From assembly GCF_900109955.1 (NCBI RefSeq), contig NZ_FOJB01000001.1, positions 1,488,001 to 1,552,000 on the forward strand: a DNA stretch of 64,000 bases, in the 5' to 3' direction. Within the stretch, counting starts at the first letter, position 1. Every line of letters starts with the position of its first letter. Source of the DNA: Aliiroseovarius sediminilitoris (GTDB taxonomy: Bacteria; Pseudomonadota; Alphaproteobacteria; Rhodobacterales; Rhodobacteraceae). Below the pieces are notes generated by a model. It did not search any database, was not told the DNA's origin, and was given only the letters and a program-made list of their open reading frames with translations. A program made the translations under genes and the position numbers. Positions 45,901-53,756 of the stretch are shown here, piece after piece.

Positions 45901-46268
45901 GTCTTGCCAATGCGCCAGTTGATTTGACCACGGTGCCAATCGATACGCCGTGGCGTCAGGCTGTGTTGGCTTTGATGGACGGGTCGTCAAACACGCCGCC
46001 CGCGGGCTGGGCTTTGGCCGAACCAGGAGCACCCCGACGCAATCTAACCGGGCCGATTGAAGCCCGCGTGCCGCGTGCGGTGGAGTTCGCTGTCGATCTG
46101 TCCCACCCGGTGACAGACGCATCGGGACAAGATGACGAGTTGCTGGTGGCAATTGTAAACTCGACCCGAGATCCGCTTTCGCTGGCACAGCTCAATCGCA
46201 ACAATCTGGCGATGCTTATTCGCCGCAGCCGCAAGGTGGCAGCGCGAAGATTCCGCCGCCGCAGTTGA
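42900..46268 (+). CDS. Predicted beta-propeller protein (BNR/sortilin-like repeats), 1122 residues
   Basis: Residues about 55-900 show repeated propeller blades. The first, VAGRVRDLQVSPDGSRAYAG followed by GGVWVTLDAGQSW, is a classic blade with an Asp-box; others include VAPSNPDVVYVLG, VDPTNENIVYVAG and VVHPDDPNIVFVGGSAGVW. This is the pattern of sialidase/VPS10/xyloglucanase-type propellers, but no catalytic set for sialidase is evident. Residues 900-1122 are beta-sandwich-like and end in a very basic RRSRKVAARRFRRRS tail. No signal peptide. ATG 42900 shares bases with the previous stop. It may recognise a surface glycan or protein for the operon, an inference from fold only. Confidence 0.8.
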   Translation: MRYNWPGRGRAGIDFAARRHDFNAFTDIHAPEGLFDEIFGNRADYLRVLEDLGAFTDANRWIPLGPTGMINGQATGNPVVAGRVRDLQVSPDGSRAYAGSANGGVWVTLDAGQSWAPLGSWGVNPSAASGTGGRVQSLTIGALDVEFGATPDDDVIYAATGELRAITGRTHADDHAGVGILRLDGTLSSALGSVGSIPWLREGTALRGAGVFRLTHEPGVPLSFDPTGSNVMIAAASSGLYFRDGPFVADAAWDRIERAPFDFDADTWPHVSDVLWTGSTPKRIFAALTHNETGKTAVYVTEGGPDSNYSKISLNGVRRGARLSMAVAPSNPDVVYVLGTGAHNRARLWRIEGTGPARVVDDVPPGLFGKPKMDGTTVKVDGNSSHYNNSVAVDPTNENIVYVAGSTIRVSNVSNANMHKLTISGSHAANDYSTDFNTSNNLAAETDATFFGNMAHADVHAIRPVGSEVWIGCDGGVFVDRGSGMVSLNYGLAISEPGFLACHPDVPGALIAGTQDNGRIEKVGGSLWRLWRKGDGGGVAYHTTNPAYYLGQYTEASWRENQGRFTRPVFRTTVAAGSAPPESETKENDASLFYSGIAAVAGEVDETRIAIGTTRVWFSPDWNPANADNTWVTLPSGEDARTPGSENDGQDKFGDDEMAVTLRWAQRGDATNDFDGARLLILTNKNIYQYSFDKAEDKWTAHRFTEKKMKNRIRKNEDIETGPSEKLPYIGKWTDVFSHDRTRGSHGSFYVATTSKSKMTDTGEVGEADRMDTLWWFDGEETWHPTGLRNQGLDPLAGTSGTKAPQFAVVVHPDDPNIVFVGGSAGVWRGVLSFSGDTPSWNWTGELNGLPQAVVQDLVIFREGDLRLLRAALESRGIWELNISDSSTSVGNTYLRVTNLDTRQAEIDAAPIDPLSSTSPPATFTLDMSPDIYVHGSAAPPPWGMGVLPNEAQMFDRTERERTPFRLSFRRSPGTYPTYVMVHHRDTDPLAGNQVTVVLLRLANAPVDLTTVPIDTPWRQAVLALMDGSSNTPPAGWALAEPGAPRRNLTGPIEARVPRAVEFAVDLSHPVTDASGQDDELLVAIVNSTRDPLSLAQLNRNNLAMLIRRSRKVAARRFRRRS

Positions 46269-46587
46269 TCTGGCGCTTTTCGTGACAAGTCCGATCCAGC
46301 GATGACCTGACTGACGGCGACAACAAAATCGCCTGTTGCCGTCAGGTGCAGATTGCATATCCCGGTCACGAAGACATCATTTCAAAAAAGTGAAACGGAC
46401 AAGGCGCTGATACTCTCTGCGTGGCAATCCGATTGGTGCAGGCGGGCAGGCGAGGGCGGGTAGCAACCTTCTCAACCCAGAATCTAGCGGGAAAAAAGAG
46501 CTTATGTTGAAGCGTCGTCCCGCGACGCAGCTTCTTCCTGGTGCCATTGCGCAGCCGACCAAACAGTTTGTAAGCTTGCGACCATCA
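46269..46587. other. 319-base gap after the giant-protein operon
   Basis: Convergent gap between the propeller gene and a TetR gene. No gene is seen. It holds one strong hairpin (46311-46345) that may end the operon transcript. Confidence 0.55.
46311..46345. terminator. Strong hairpin ending the giant-protein operon
   Basis: CTGACGGCGACA (46311-46322) pairs with TGTTGCCGTCAG (46334-46345) over 12 bp with one G-T pair and an 11-base loop, 43 bases after the propeller stop. There is no T-run, so it would work as a Rho-assisted end or 3' stabiliser rather than a textbook terminator. Confidence 0.5.
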
Positions 46588-47202
46588 TCATCCCGTGGCA
46601 CCGTACAGCCGACTTGTCAGGTCAAAGGCGCGTTCAGCTCGCTGGGCGATCGCGGTCCGATCCAATACATCCATCCGGCCCAGTGCTTGCCGCAGTTGCA
46701 CCTCTCCGAACAGTAAGCTGATATAGCTTTCGGCGGCATCGGCGGGATCGGTGTCATCGCGAAACCGGCCCGCAGCGACCAATTGCGTCATGATGGCGGT
46801 GATCAAGGCCACCATCTCGTGGCGCGCGGCACTGTCAATTGCTTCGCCCAGAAGGCCAGTTTCGTCTGCATCTGCGATGGCTGCCCGGTTCATGATAATC
46901 GCCTTCTCGCCGGTGGTGAACGCCAGCAGCAGGGGGCCAAGGGCGCGCAGGGTGTCCTGTGGGTCGGAATGATTGTCCAGCGCATCCCGAAGCAGGTCTT
47001 TGACGTTTCGCGCGTTTTCTTCGATCAGGCTTTGAAACAGCGTTTGCTTGTTGCCATACCAGGCATAGAGCGTCTGGTTTGACGCCGCTGCTCGCTTGGC
47101 AATCTGCAACATACTGGTGCTGCGATAGCCCTTCTCGGCGAGAACGTCGAAGGCGGCGGCTTCGATCTGGCGCCGTCTTTCATCTTGTTTATCCGGAGTC
47201 AT
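46588..47202 (-). CDS. TetR family repressor
   Basis: A 204-residue TetR protein. The helix-turn-helix is at about residues 10-55 (RRQIEAAAFDVLAEKGYRSTS, ASNQTLYAWYGNKQTLF). The C-terminal domain is of the common TetR_C type with RDALDNHSDPQDTLRALGP and DTDPADAAESYISLLFGE. ATG 47202 is preferred because it begins the domain; the longer frame to 47241 would run through the operator. It is divergent from the DUF6544 gene, and two matching inverted repeats lie between them, so it probably represses both directions. The inducer is unknown. Confidence 0.88.
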   Translation of the reverse strand: MTPDKQDERRRQIEAAAFDVLAEKGYRSTSMLQIAKRAAASNQTLYAWYGNKQTLFQSLIEENARNVKDLLRDALDNHSDPQDTLRALGPLLLAFTTGEKAIIMNRAAIADADETGLLGEAIDSAARHEMVALITAIMTQLVAAGRFRDDTDPADAAESYISLLFGEVQLRQALGRMDVLDRTAIAQRAERAFDLTSRLYGATG

Positions 47203-47224
47203 GGTGTGCTTTCTCGATCTGTCT

Positions 47225-47280
47225 TGACAGTAAATGTACATGTGTATACTCCACAGTCAATGGCAGTACATAAGTGTACG
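47225..47280. promoter_or_regulatory. Divergent promoter with two TetR operators
   Basis: GTACATGTGTATAC (47237-47250) and GTACATAAGTGTAC (47267-47280) share the same GTACA-N4-T(G/A)TAC form and are centred exactly 30 bp apart, three helical turns. TTGACA (47225-47230) and TATACT (47246-47251, spacer 15) make a plus-strand promoter overlapped by the first site. The arrangement fits repression by the adjacent TetR. Confidence 0.65.
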
Positions 47281-47313
47281 ATTGTAGCAGAAAACATCAT
47301 AGTGGAGACCCTC

Positions 47314-48165
47314 ATGAAGCCCCTCAAAATTCTTGCAATAGGTGCCGCTGCCGTAATCGCGGCAACCGCCAGCGTCGTCATCTATTCCTCGGCACAGACC
47401 GAAGCCGATATTGCCGCGTTTCAGTCCAGAATCGCAGATATTGGGGCAACCATTCCGGCTGTGGCATTCGACGCGGCGCAAATCGCCGACCTGCCCGAAC
47501 CGGTGCAGCGCTATTTCGAGTTCGTCTTCACTGGACCCGTTCCGGTTTTCACAGCGGTCCAATTGAAAGCCGAAGGGAAGTTCCGCCGCCCGTTGACGGA
47601 GGGTTTCAACGATGCAACCGCTGAACAAGTGATTGCCGTGGGAACGCCAGCTTTGATGTTTTCCGCGACAACGCCTGTTCTGCCGGGGGTCCGGGCGCGG
47701 GCTTACGACTTCTTCGCAAAGGGACAAATGGAAATGAAGGCAAAGATCCTGTCCACCCTTACGGTCGTGGACGAACGCGAAACGCCTGAGTTGAACCGTA
47801 TCTCGCTGCGCCGGTGGTTGCTGGAAAGTGCGCTTTTCCCGCAGGCTCTGCTGCCCGGGGGGCCGGTGACGTGGGATGCGATTGACAGGTCCAGCGCGCG
47901 GGCAACCGTGACCGCCGATGGCCTGTCCGCTTCGATGGTTGCGCATTTCGATGATGAGGGTCGCCTGACCCAAATGGCGGCCGAAGAGGATGGCGATCTG
48001 ACAACGCCCTATCACGGTTCTGGCGAACACGTCACGCGAGGGGACTATAGGCCCGTCGGCAATCTGATGGTCCCCCATACGTTCACGATCTCCCGTTCGG
48101 CGGATGGTGCGCTTTATCCGTTCTTTGAAGGCCGGATCACAGATATCCGGTTTCTGACAGAGTAG
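47314..48165 (+). CDS. DUF6544 family protein with N-terminal membrane anchor
   Basis: A 283-residue protein. Residues 5-27 are one hydrophobic segment (ILAIGAAAVIAATASVVIYSS), a signal anchor or signal peptide. The rest matches the DUF6544 (earlier DUF6920) type: DLPEPVQRYFEFVF, GKFRRPL, and later LRRWLLESALFPQALLPG and TADGLSASMVAHFDDEGRL. GTGGAGA precedes ATG 47314. It is controlled by the divergent TetR and followed by a LysE-type exporter after 89 bases, so the two may share a transcript. Biochemical role unknown. Confidence 0.78.
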   Translation: MKPLKILAIGAAAVIAATASVVIYSSAQTEADIAAFQSRIADIGATIPAVAFDAAQIADLPEPVQRYFEFVFTGPVPVFTAVQLKAEGKFRRPLTEGFNDATAEQVIAVGTPALMFSATTPVLPGVRARAYDFFAKGQMEMKAKILSTLTVVDERETPELNRISLRRWLLESALFPQALLPGGPVTWDAIDRSSARATVTADGLSASMVAHFDDEGRLTQMAAEEDGDLTTPYHGSGEHVTRGDYRPVGNLMVPHTFTISRSADGALYPFFEGRITDIRFLTE

Positions 48166-48254
48166 GAGGCAGCCGTGACCAAATATGACCTTTACTTGAT
48201 CATACGTGACCCTTTCGCCGTCGCCATAGTGACGATCGAAGAAATGGGCTCCCA

Positions 48255-48887
48255 ATGGACCTGACACTTCTGGCTTTTGCAACCGTGGTGGTGATCGCAA
48301 TCGCGACGCCGGGGCCAACTGTCCTTCTTGCCCTGTCCAACGGCTCGCGATACGGCGTGCTGATCGCTTTTTTTGGCATGGGGGGTGCGATCCTGTCCGA
48401 TCTCGTGCTGATCGGTGCCGTGTCTCTCGGTCTCGGCGCACTGCTGGCAACCTCTCAGTTCTGGTTCAGCGTTTTGAAATGGCTGGGCGTGGCTTATCTG
48501 GTGTTTCTTGGTGTCAGTATTCTGCGCCGCAGGGGCAGGGCGGGTCCGAAAGCTGCCCGCATGGAGGTATATACACGCGTCGATCCGACATCCGTATTCC
48601 TGCGCAGCTTTCTGGTGGCCGTGACCAATCCTAAGGGCTATCTGTTTTTTACCGCGTTTCTTCCGCAGTTCGTTGATCCGTCAGCAGCCATATTGCCGCA
48701 ATATGCCCTGCTGACGGCCATCTTCATAGCGATCGATTTCGCGGTGATGGCGGCATATGCGGCTCTTGGTGCAACGACCGCACGAGCTCTGCGCGCCGAT
48801 GGTTTGCGCTGGATTGAACGTCTCTGTGGATCAACCTTTCTGGCCCTCGCCGCCGGTCTGGCTCTCTATCGGCGCAACGGTGGTTGA
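48255..48887 (+). CDS. LysE family amino-acid exporter
   Basis: A 210-residue inner-membrane protein with about six hydrophobic segments. The N-terminal ATPGPTVLLALSNGSRYG and the central VAVTNPKGYLFFTAFLPQFVD are signature blocks of the LysE/RhtB family, which exports amino acids such as homoserine, threonine or lysine. ATG 48255 starts the protein at the expected length. It follows the DUF6544 gene with 89 bases between, in the same direction. The substrate cannot be read from the sequence. Confidence 0.9.
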   Translation: MDLTLLAFATVVVIAIATPGPTVLLALSNGSRYGVLIAFFGMGGAILSDLVLIGAVSLGLGALLATSQFWFSVLKWLGVAYLVFLGVSILRRRGRAGPKAARMEVYTRVDPTSVFLRSFLVAVTNPKGYLFFTAFLPQFVDPSAAILPQYALLTAIFIAIDFAVMAAYAALGATTARALRADGLRWIERLCGSTFLALAAGLALYRRNGG

Positions 48888-49172
48888 ACAACAATTGCAG
48901 ACCAGTGCTGTTCTTTGTTGAGGGCAAGATGTTCATGCCGAATTGGTCGTCAACAGCACCGACCGGAACGCTTTCTGAGTGAATGAAAAATGGCATCTGG
49001 TGCTGCGGGTTGATTGGGTTTGCCATGGATGCAAGACTGTTCACGTCACTCTGGTCCACTCGACCTGCCTATCTTGAAAGTCGAGCGCACCCAGACGAGG
49101 ACGGCCAGTTTCCGAATTGGCGCCACCCGGCAACAAGCGGCGACATGATGGCCGTCGGACACAGGAGGGAAG

Positions 49173-49589
49173 ATGTTTAACAAGATTGTTTCACCAGTCG
49201 ACCTTGCCCATGCAGGGAAACTTGAAAAAGCGATGGCTGTGACGGGCGATTTGGCCCGGTCGTATGGGGCCGAGGTCTGTTTTGTCGGTGTGACGGGGGC
49301 AACGCCCAGCGAATTGGCCCGGACCCCCGATGAATATCGCAAACAACTGGAGGCCTTTGCCGCTGAGCAGGGCACAAAATTTGGCGTGTCAACTTCAAGC
49401 CACGTGATCGTAAGCCACGACCCTGCGGTTCAGATGAATCAGGAACTTGAAGACGCCGTTACCGAAATTGGTGCCGATTTGGTCGTTATGGCGACGCATC
49501 CGCCGGGCGTCAGCGACTACTTTTGGTCAGGCCACGGGGCGCATCTGGCAGCCCACAGCAAGGCTTCTGTGATGCTGATCCGTGGCTGA
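49173..49589 (+). CDS. Universal stress protein (UspA family)
   Basis: A 138-residue single-domain Usp with a Rossmann-like fold: KIVSPVDLAH at the start, ADLVVMATHPPG and the nucleotide loop ending SKASVMLIRG. The family G-x2-G-x9-G-[ST] motif is only partly kept (SGHGAHLAAHSKASV). AGGAGGG at 49163-49169 gives a strong start. Only 43 bases separate it from the BCCT transporter, so it is probably co-transcribed and may tune transport under osmotic or energy stress, as Usp proteins next to compatible-solute carriers often do. Confidence 0.88.
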   Translation: MFNKIVSPVDLAHAGKLEKAMAVTGDLARSYGAEVCFVGVTGATPSELARTPDEYRKQLEAFAAEQGTKFGVSTSSHVIVSHDPAVQMNQELEDAVTEIGADLVVMATHPPGVSDYFWSGHGAHLAAHSKASVMLIRG

Positions 49590-49632
49590 TCGCGCGATAA
49601 CAAGCGCCAAATAAAAACAGAAAGGACGCCGA

Positions 49633-51300
49633 ATGGTCGACCAATCACCCAACACGGAGGAGCTTGAGGGCATACCAACGCCCGATGGCACCACCCAACT
49701 TATCGAAACCGAATACGAAATAGGAGAGGACAACGTCGAAGGCAGTGTCGGGCCCTTTGGGTTTGACATTCACAACCCGGTCTTCCTGATCTCGGGGTTG
49801 TCGATCGTGGCCTTCGTGTTCTACACGCTGGCCCTGCCTGAACAATCAAACACTTTGTTCAGCTGGCTTTTCGGGGCAGTCACGAAAGGTTTTGACTGGT
49901 TCTTTATCAGTGCGGCGAACATCTTTGTGCTGTTTTGTCTGGTGCTGATCGTCACCCCATGGGGCAATGTGCGCCTTGGGGGCACCGAAGCCACGCCCGA
50001 TTACACCTATGTCGGCTGGTTGGCGATGCTGTTTGCCGCCGGGATGGGCATCGGGCTTATGTTCTATGGTGTGTCCGAACCGATGAGCCATTTCTCATCC
50101 TCGCTGGGCGGAACCGCGTCTGAAAATGGCGTGCGCACCGATTGGGCACCGCTGGGTGGCGCCGCGGGGGATCAGGACGCCTCAGTGCGCCTTGGTATGG
50201 CTGCGACGATTTTCCATTGGGGTCTGCACCCTTGGGCGATCTATGCCATCGTGGCGCTGTCGCTGGCACTGTTTTCCTATAACAAGGGTCTGCCTCTGAC
50301 GATCCGGTCGGCGTTCTATCCGATCTTTGGTGATGCGGTTTGGGGCTGGGTCGGCCATATCATCGACACGCTGGCCGTGTTTGCCACGCTGTTTGGTCTG
50401 GCAACGTCGCTGGGCTTTGGCGCGACACAGGCGAATGCGGGCCTGAACGAGTTGTTCGGCCTGCCCGTCGGGTCTACAACCGAGGTGGTCCTGATCTCGG
50501 TCATCACCGCGATTGCGCTGGTGTCGGTGCTGCGCGGTCTGGATGGCGGCGTGAAAGTGCTGTCCGAGATCAACATGGGTCTCGCCTTCCTTTTGTTGAT
50601 CTTCGTGCTGCTGGTCGGCCCGACAGTCTTTCTGGTAAAGCTGTTCTTCAGCTCATTGGGGGCCTATCTGCAATATCTTCCGGCCCTGTCCAACCCGGTC
50701 GGGCGCGAAGACGTGAACTTCATGCAAGGCTGGACGTCCTTCTATTGGGCGTGGTGGATCAGCTGGTCGCCCTTTGTCGGCATGTTCATCGCCCGCGTCA
50801 GCCGTGGCCGAACCGTGCGCGAGTTCATCGTCTGCGTTCTGTTGGTCCCGTCGATGATCAGTGTGTTCTGGATGACTGTCTTCGGTGGCACGGCGCTGTT
50901 CCAGGTGATCAATGATGGTTACACCGTGGCGCAGGACGCCGCTCTGGAACTGAAGCTGTTCAAGATGCTGGATGTTATGCCCTTGGCAAGTTTCACGTCC
51001 TTGGTTGGCATTGTTCTTGTGGTGGTGTTCTTTGTCACCTCATCGGACAGTGGGTCGCTGGTGATCGACACGATCACGGCAGGTGGCAAGATCGACGCCC
51101 CGGTGCCGCAGCGGGCCTTCTGGTGCATCTTTGAAGGGGCGGTGGCCATCGTGCTTCTGCTCAGCGCGGGCGGGCTGCAATCCTTGCAATCCATGGTGAT
51201 TTCCACCGGACTGCCCTTCACATTGGTCTTGTTGCTGATGTGTATCGCGATCGCCAAGGGCTTGGCATCGGAACGACGTTCGATCAAAGACGCGAATTAA
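49633..51300 (+). CDS. BCCT family transporter
   Basis: A 555-residue carrier with 12 membrane segments, of the betaine/carnitine/choline family. The substrate-site region WTSFYWAWWISWSPFVG and the following RVSRGRTVREF are the family signature. AAAGGA precedes ATG 49633. Such carriers take up glycine betaine, choline, ectoine or DMSP with Na+ or H+; DMSP is an attractive candidate because dmdA is in the window, but this is inference. Residues 1-30 are an acidic tail. A clear terminator follows. Confidence 0.9.
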   Translation: MVDQSPNTEELEGIPTPDGTTQLIETEYEIGEDNVEGSVGPFGFDIHNPVFLISGLSIVAFVFYTLALPEQSNTLFSWLFGAVTKGFDWFFISAANIFVLFCLVLIVTPWGNVRLGGTEATPDYTYVGWLAMLFAAGMGIGLMFYGVSEPMSHFSSSLGGTASENGVRTDWAPLGGAAGDQDASVRLGMAATIFHWGLHPWAIYAIVALSLALFSYNKGLPLTIRSAFYPIFGDAVWGWVGHIIDTLAVFATLFGLATSLGFGATQANAGLNELFGLPVGSTTEVVLISVITAIALVSVLRGLDGGVKVLSEINMGLAFLLLIFVLLVGPTVFLVKLFFSSLGAYLQYLPALSNPVGREDVNFMQGWTSFYWAWWISWSPFVGMFIARVSRGRTVREFIVCVLLVPSMISVFWMTVFGGTALFQVINDGYTVAQDAALELKLFKMLDVMPLASFTSLVGIVLVVVFFVTSSDSGSLVIDTITAGGKIDAPVPQRAFWCIFEGAVAIVLLLSAGGLQSLQSMVISTGLPFTLVLLLMCIAIAKGLASERRSIKDAN

Positions 51301-51310
51301 GGAAACGTCA

Positions 51311-51339
51311 AAGACCGCCTCGCCCGGGGCGGTCTTTTT
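51311..51339 (+). terminator. Intrinsic terminator after the BCCT gene
   Basis: GACCGCC (51313-51319) pairs with GGCGGTC (51328-51334), extended by AA/TT, with an 8-base loop and a following TTTTT (51335-51339). It lies 10 bases after the BCCT stop and also separates it from the convergent arginine operon. Confidence 0.9.
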
Positions 51340-51364
51340 CGTTTGGCTGCGGTGCACGCCGTGT

Positions 51365-52147
51365 TCAGAACCGCAGCGACAGACACGACATGCCACCGTC
51401 CAGTTTGGCGCATTCCGAGTTGTTAATCTCAACCACGTCATAACCGGCATTGCCCAGCATCGCGGCGGTGCGCGGAAAGCCCGCAGGCATCAGCACAAAC
51501 TGATTGAACCTGATGCTGTTGGCCGCAGCTTCTTCGCCGTCTTCCACATGCAAAACCCTGTAGCCGTCAAAGCAACCCGAGGCGGCCAGACGCTTGGTGG
51601 ACAGGATCGTCTCACCATCCAGAAGCGAACAATCGGTTTTGAAATGCAGGACACCGGGCGGCGTGAACACCTCTCGCAGACTGTGCCCCCAATCGCTGAC
51701 AATCCCGGACAACTCAGCGACCCCGGCAGCATCCGTCCGGTCAGAGCGCCCCACAAGAATTTCGCGCCCCGTGACCAGAATATCCCCGCCCTCGATATGA
51801 CCCGGCCCGGCGATTCCGCGCACATCGCCATAAAACTCGCGCAGGGCAGGGGCCATATGGGGCACTTCGCCCATGCGGCTGGGCGCGCCGGGTCGCATCA
51901 GGACAGCGCCTTGGGGCAGGCAAAGCGCCGTATCCTCGACAAAGACCGCATCAGGGAAGTCCTCCAGCGGTGGCAGCTCGATCACCTCGGCTCCGGTCTT
52001 TTTCAACGTCGCGACATAATGGGCGTGATCCTTCAGCATCTGATCCAGATCGGGCGTGCCAATGTCCTCGGCGCGCAAACCGTCGGTGATGCTGGCGGAT
52101 GGGCGGCGGGTGATGGCGCGGGAAAACTCAAAGGTCGGGTCGGTCAT
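51365..52147 (-). CDS. Dimethylarginine dimethylaminohydrolase-like amidinotransferase-fold enzyme
   Basis: A 260-residue protein of the guanidino-modifying superfamily. The catalytic triad is visible: His168 in GVLHFKTD, nucleophile Cys255 in GGMSCLS, and the acidic residues of the EDTALC and HIEGGDIL blocks. Bacterial DDAH converts dimethyl- or monomethylarginine to citrulline and an amine. It is the last gene of the tetR-aruH-aruI operon, and 16 bases separate it from aruI. Linkage with an arginine transamination route suggests that methylated arginine or a guanidino intermediate is processed here. An arginine-deiminase-like reaction is the alternative. Confidence 0.85.
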   Translation of the reverse strand: MTDPTFEFSRAITRRPSASITDGLRAEDIGTPDLDQMLKDHAHYVATLKKTGAEVIELPPLEDFPDAVFVEDTALCLPQGAVLMRPGAPSRMGEVPHMAPALREFYGDVRGIAGPGHIEGGDILVTGREILVGRSDRTDAAGVAELSGIVSDWGHSLREVFTPPGVLHFKTDCSLLDGETILSTKRLAASGCFDGYRVLHVEDGEEAAANSIRFNQFVLMPAGFPRTAAMLGNAGYDVVEINNSECAKLDGGMSCLSLRF

Positions 52148-52163
52148 GTTTGATCTCGCTTGT

Positions 52164-53756
52164 TCAAAGGGATTGCGCAGAGTTGGGCGCGTGAATGTCG
52201 ATCAGGGTCGGACCGCGTGCATTGCGTGCTGCGCGCAATGTGCCTGCGAGGTCGCCGGGATCGCAGCGCCAGAATGGCATCCCGCAGGATCGGGCGACGT
52301 GCTCAAAGTCAGGCGGAGTCGGGTCACAGCCCACCACCGTCACGTCGGCGTCCTGCATCGATGTCGCAATCTCCTGATACCCATGGTTGTTCCAGATCAC
52401 GAAACTGATGGGCAGGTTTTCATCCACCGCGCACATCAGCTCGGGCAGGCTGAACTGCGCGCCACCATCGCCGGTGATGCAAATAACCGGGGCGGTCGGG
52501 TCTGCCAACGCGGCCCCGATCGCCGCCGGAATCCCGTAACCCAGCGCGCCGAACCCGGTTGCGGCGTTGAACCAGCCGCCGGGTCGGTCGTGGTCGTAAT
52601 AGAGGTTCCCGGCATAGATCGGCTGTGCTGAATCTCCGACAAGGATCGCAGCAGGGATAGTGTCCCGGATCGTGTTCAGAACGCTATTTAACGCCTGCAT
52701 CTCCGGGCCGATTTCGGCAAAGGCAGCGCACCGGGTTTGATCGGCGCGTGCGGCCCCGTTCCGGTCAACGTCAAAGTCCTTTAGATGCGTGTTCAACACC
52801 GTCAGCGCTTGGGTGGCGTCGCCAAGGATCGAGATTTCGGCGGGATGGCGGGCCAGTTGATCGGGGCACAGGTCGATGCGGATCAGGCGGTGCAGCTTGG
52901 GCATCTGCCCGGTGGCATACATGTCGTAATCGGTCGGCCCAAGCTCGGTGCCGATGGCCAGAACCATATCGGACGCGTCGATCAGATCGCGCACCGCGCC
53001 AAGGCTCGGGCTGGCAGGAACGCCCAACGGATGAGCGTGCAGGACACCGCGCGCATTTACGGTTTGGACGACGGGCGCATCAAGTTTCTCAGCCAGCTCG
53101 CGCAACGCCAGTGCCGCCGCCCGCGCGCCACCGCCCGCCAGAATGACAGGGTTGCGGGCAGTGTGCAAAAGATCAGCCGCGCGCGCAATCTGATCTGCGT
53201 CCAACGCACGCGGGGGCGCCGGAGATGGGGCAGGGGTGTCGGTTGTCATGTCCTGCCCAGCCACGTCCAGCGGGATTTCGATATGAGCCGGTCCAGGCCG
53301 CGCGGTCTGGAATGCAGCGAAGGCCTTATCCACGGCGTCAGCAAGCGCGCCCGGTGTCTCGACCCGTTCAGACACCAAAGCGACGGTGCGCGCCAAGGCT
53401 TGCTGATCGGGCAACTCGTGCAAATGACCCAAACCCTTGCCAAGCCCGGGGAGGGCATTCACGCCCGACACCACCAGCATTGGCACACTGTCGGCGCGCG
53501 CTTGGCCCATCGCAGTCAGCGTGTTGGTCAGCCCCGGCCCGGTGATCACGAAGGCCACGCCGGGTTTGCCCGACACCCGTGCGTAGCCATCGGCCATGAA
53601 CCCGGCGCCTTGTTCGTGGCGAGGGGTGATATGACGAATACCCGAAGCCGCCAGCCCGCGATACAGCTCGATCGTATGCACACCGGGGATGCCGAAGACA
53701 CAGGTGATGCCACGGTTTTCCAGATCGGCGACAAGGGCTTCTCCGACACGGGTCAT
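52164..53756 (-). CDS. aruI: Thiamine-diphosphate enzyme, probable 2-ketoarginine decarboxylase (AruI)
   Basis: A 530-residue ThDP enzyme of the acetolactate-synthase-like family. Catalytic Glu48 lies in RHEQGAGFMADGYAR, and the metal/diphosphate motif is TGDGGAQFSLPEL through WNNHGY. In context with AruH it should decarboxylate 5-guanidino-2-oxopentanoate to 4-guanidinobutyraldehyde. The GTG/ATG start region overlaps the aruH stop by four bases (start ATG 53756), so the pair is coupled. The last residues resemble other members rather than true acetolactate synthase, and no regulatory subunit gene is nearby. A generic 2-ketoacid decarboxylase is the alternative. Confidence 0.75.
   Translation of the reverse strand: MTRVGEALVADLENRGITCVFGIPGVHTIELYRGLAASGIRHITPRHEQGAGFMADGYARVSGKPGVAFVITGPGLTNTLTAMGQARADSVPMLVVSGVNALPGLGKGLGHLHELPDQQALARTVALVSERVETPGALADAVDKAFAAFQTARPGPAHIEIPLDVAGQDMTTDTPAPSPAPPRALDADQIARAADLLHTARNPVILAGGGARAAALALRELAEKLDAPVVQTVNARGVLHAHPLGVPASPSLGAVRDLIDASDMVLAIGTELGPTDYDMYATGQMPKLHRLIRIDLCPDQLARHPAEISILGDATQALTVLNTHLKDFDVDRNGAARADQTRCAAFAEIGPEMQALNSVLNTIRDTIPAAILVGDSAQPIYAGNLYYDHDRPGGWFNAATGFGALGYGIPAAIGAALADPTAPVICITGDGGAQFSLPELMCAVDENLPISFVIWNNHGYQEIATSMQDADVTVVGCDPTPPDFEHVARSCGMPFWRCDPGDLAGTLRAARNARGPTLIDIHAPNSAQSL

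Noticed and set aside
26241-46268. Phage tail, contractile injection or toxin-complex locus
   Set aside because: No sheath, tube, baseplate, tape-measure, RHS or YD repeats, and no lysis gene. The large proteins do not resemble those families by eye.
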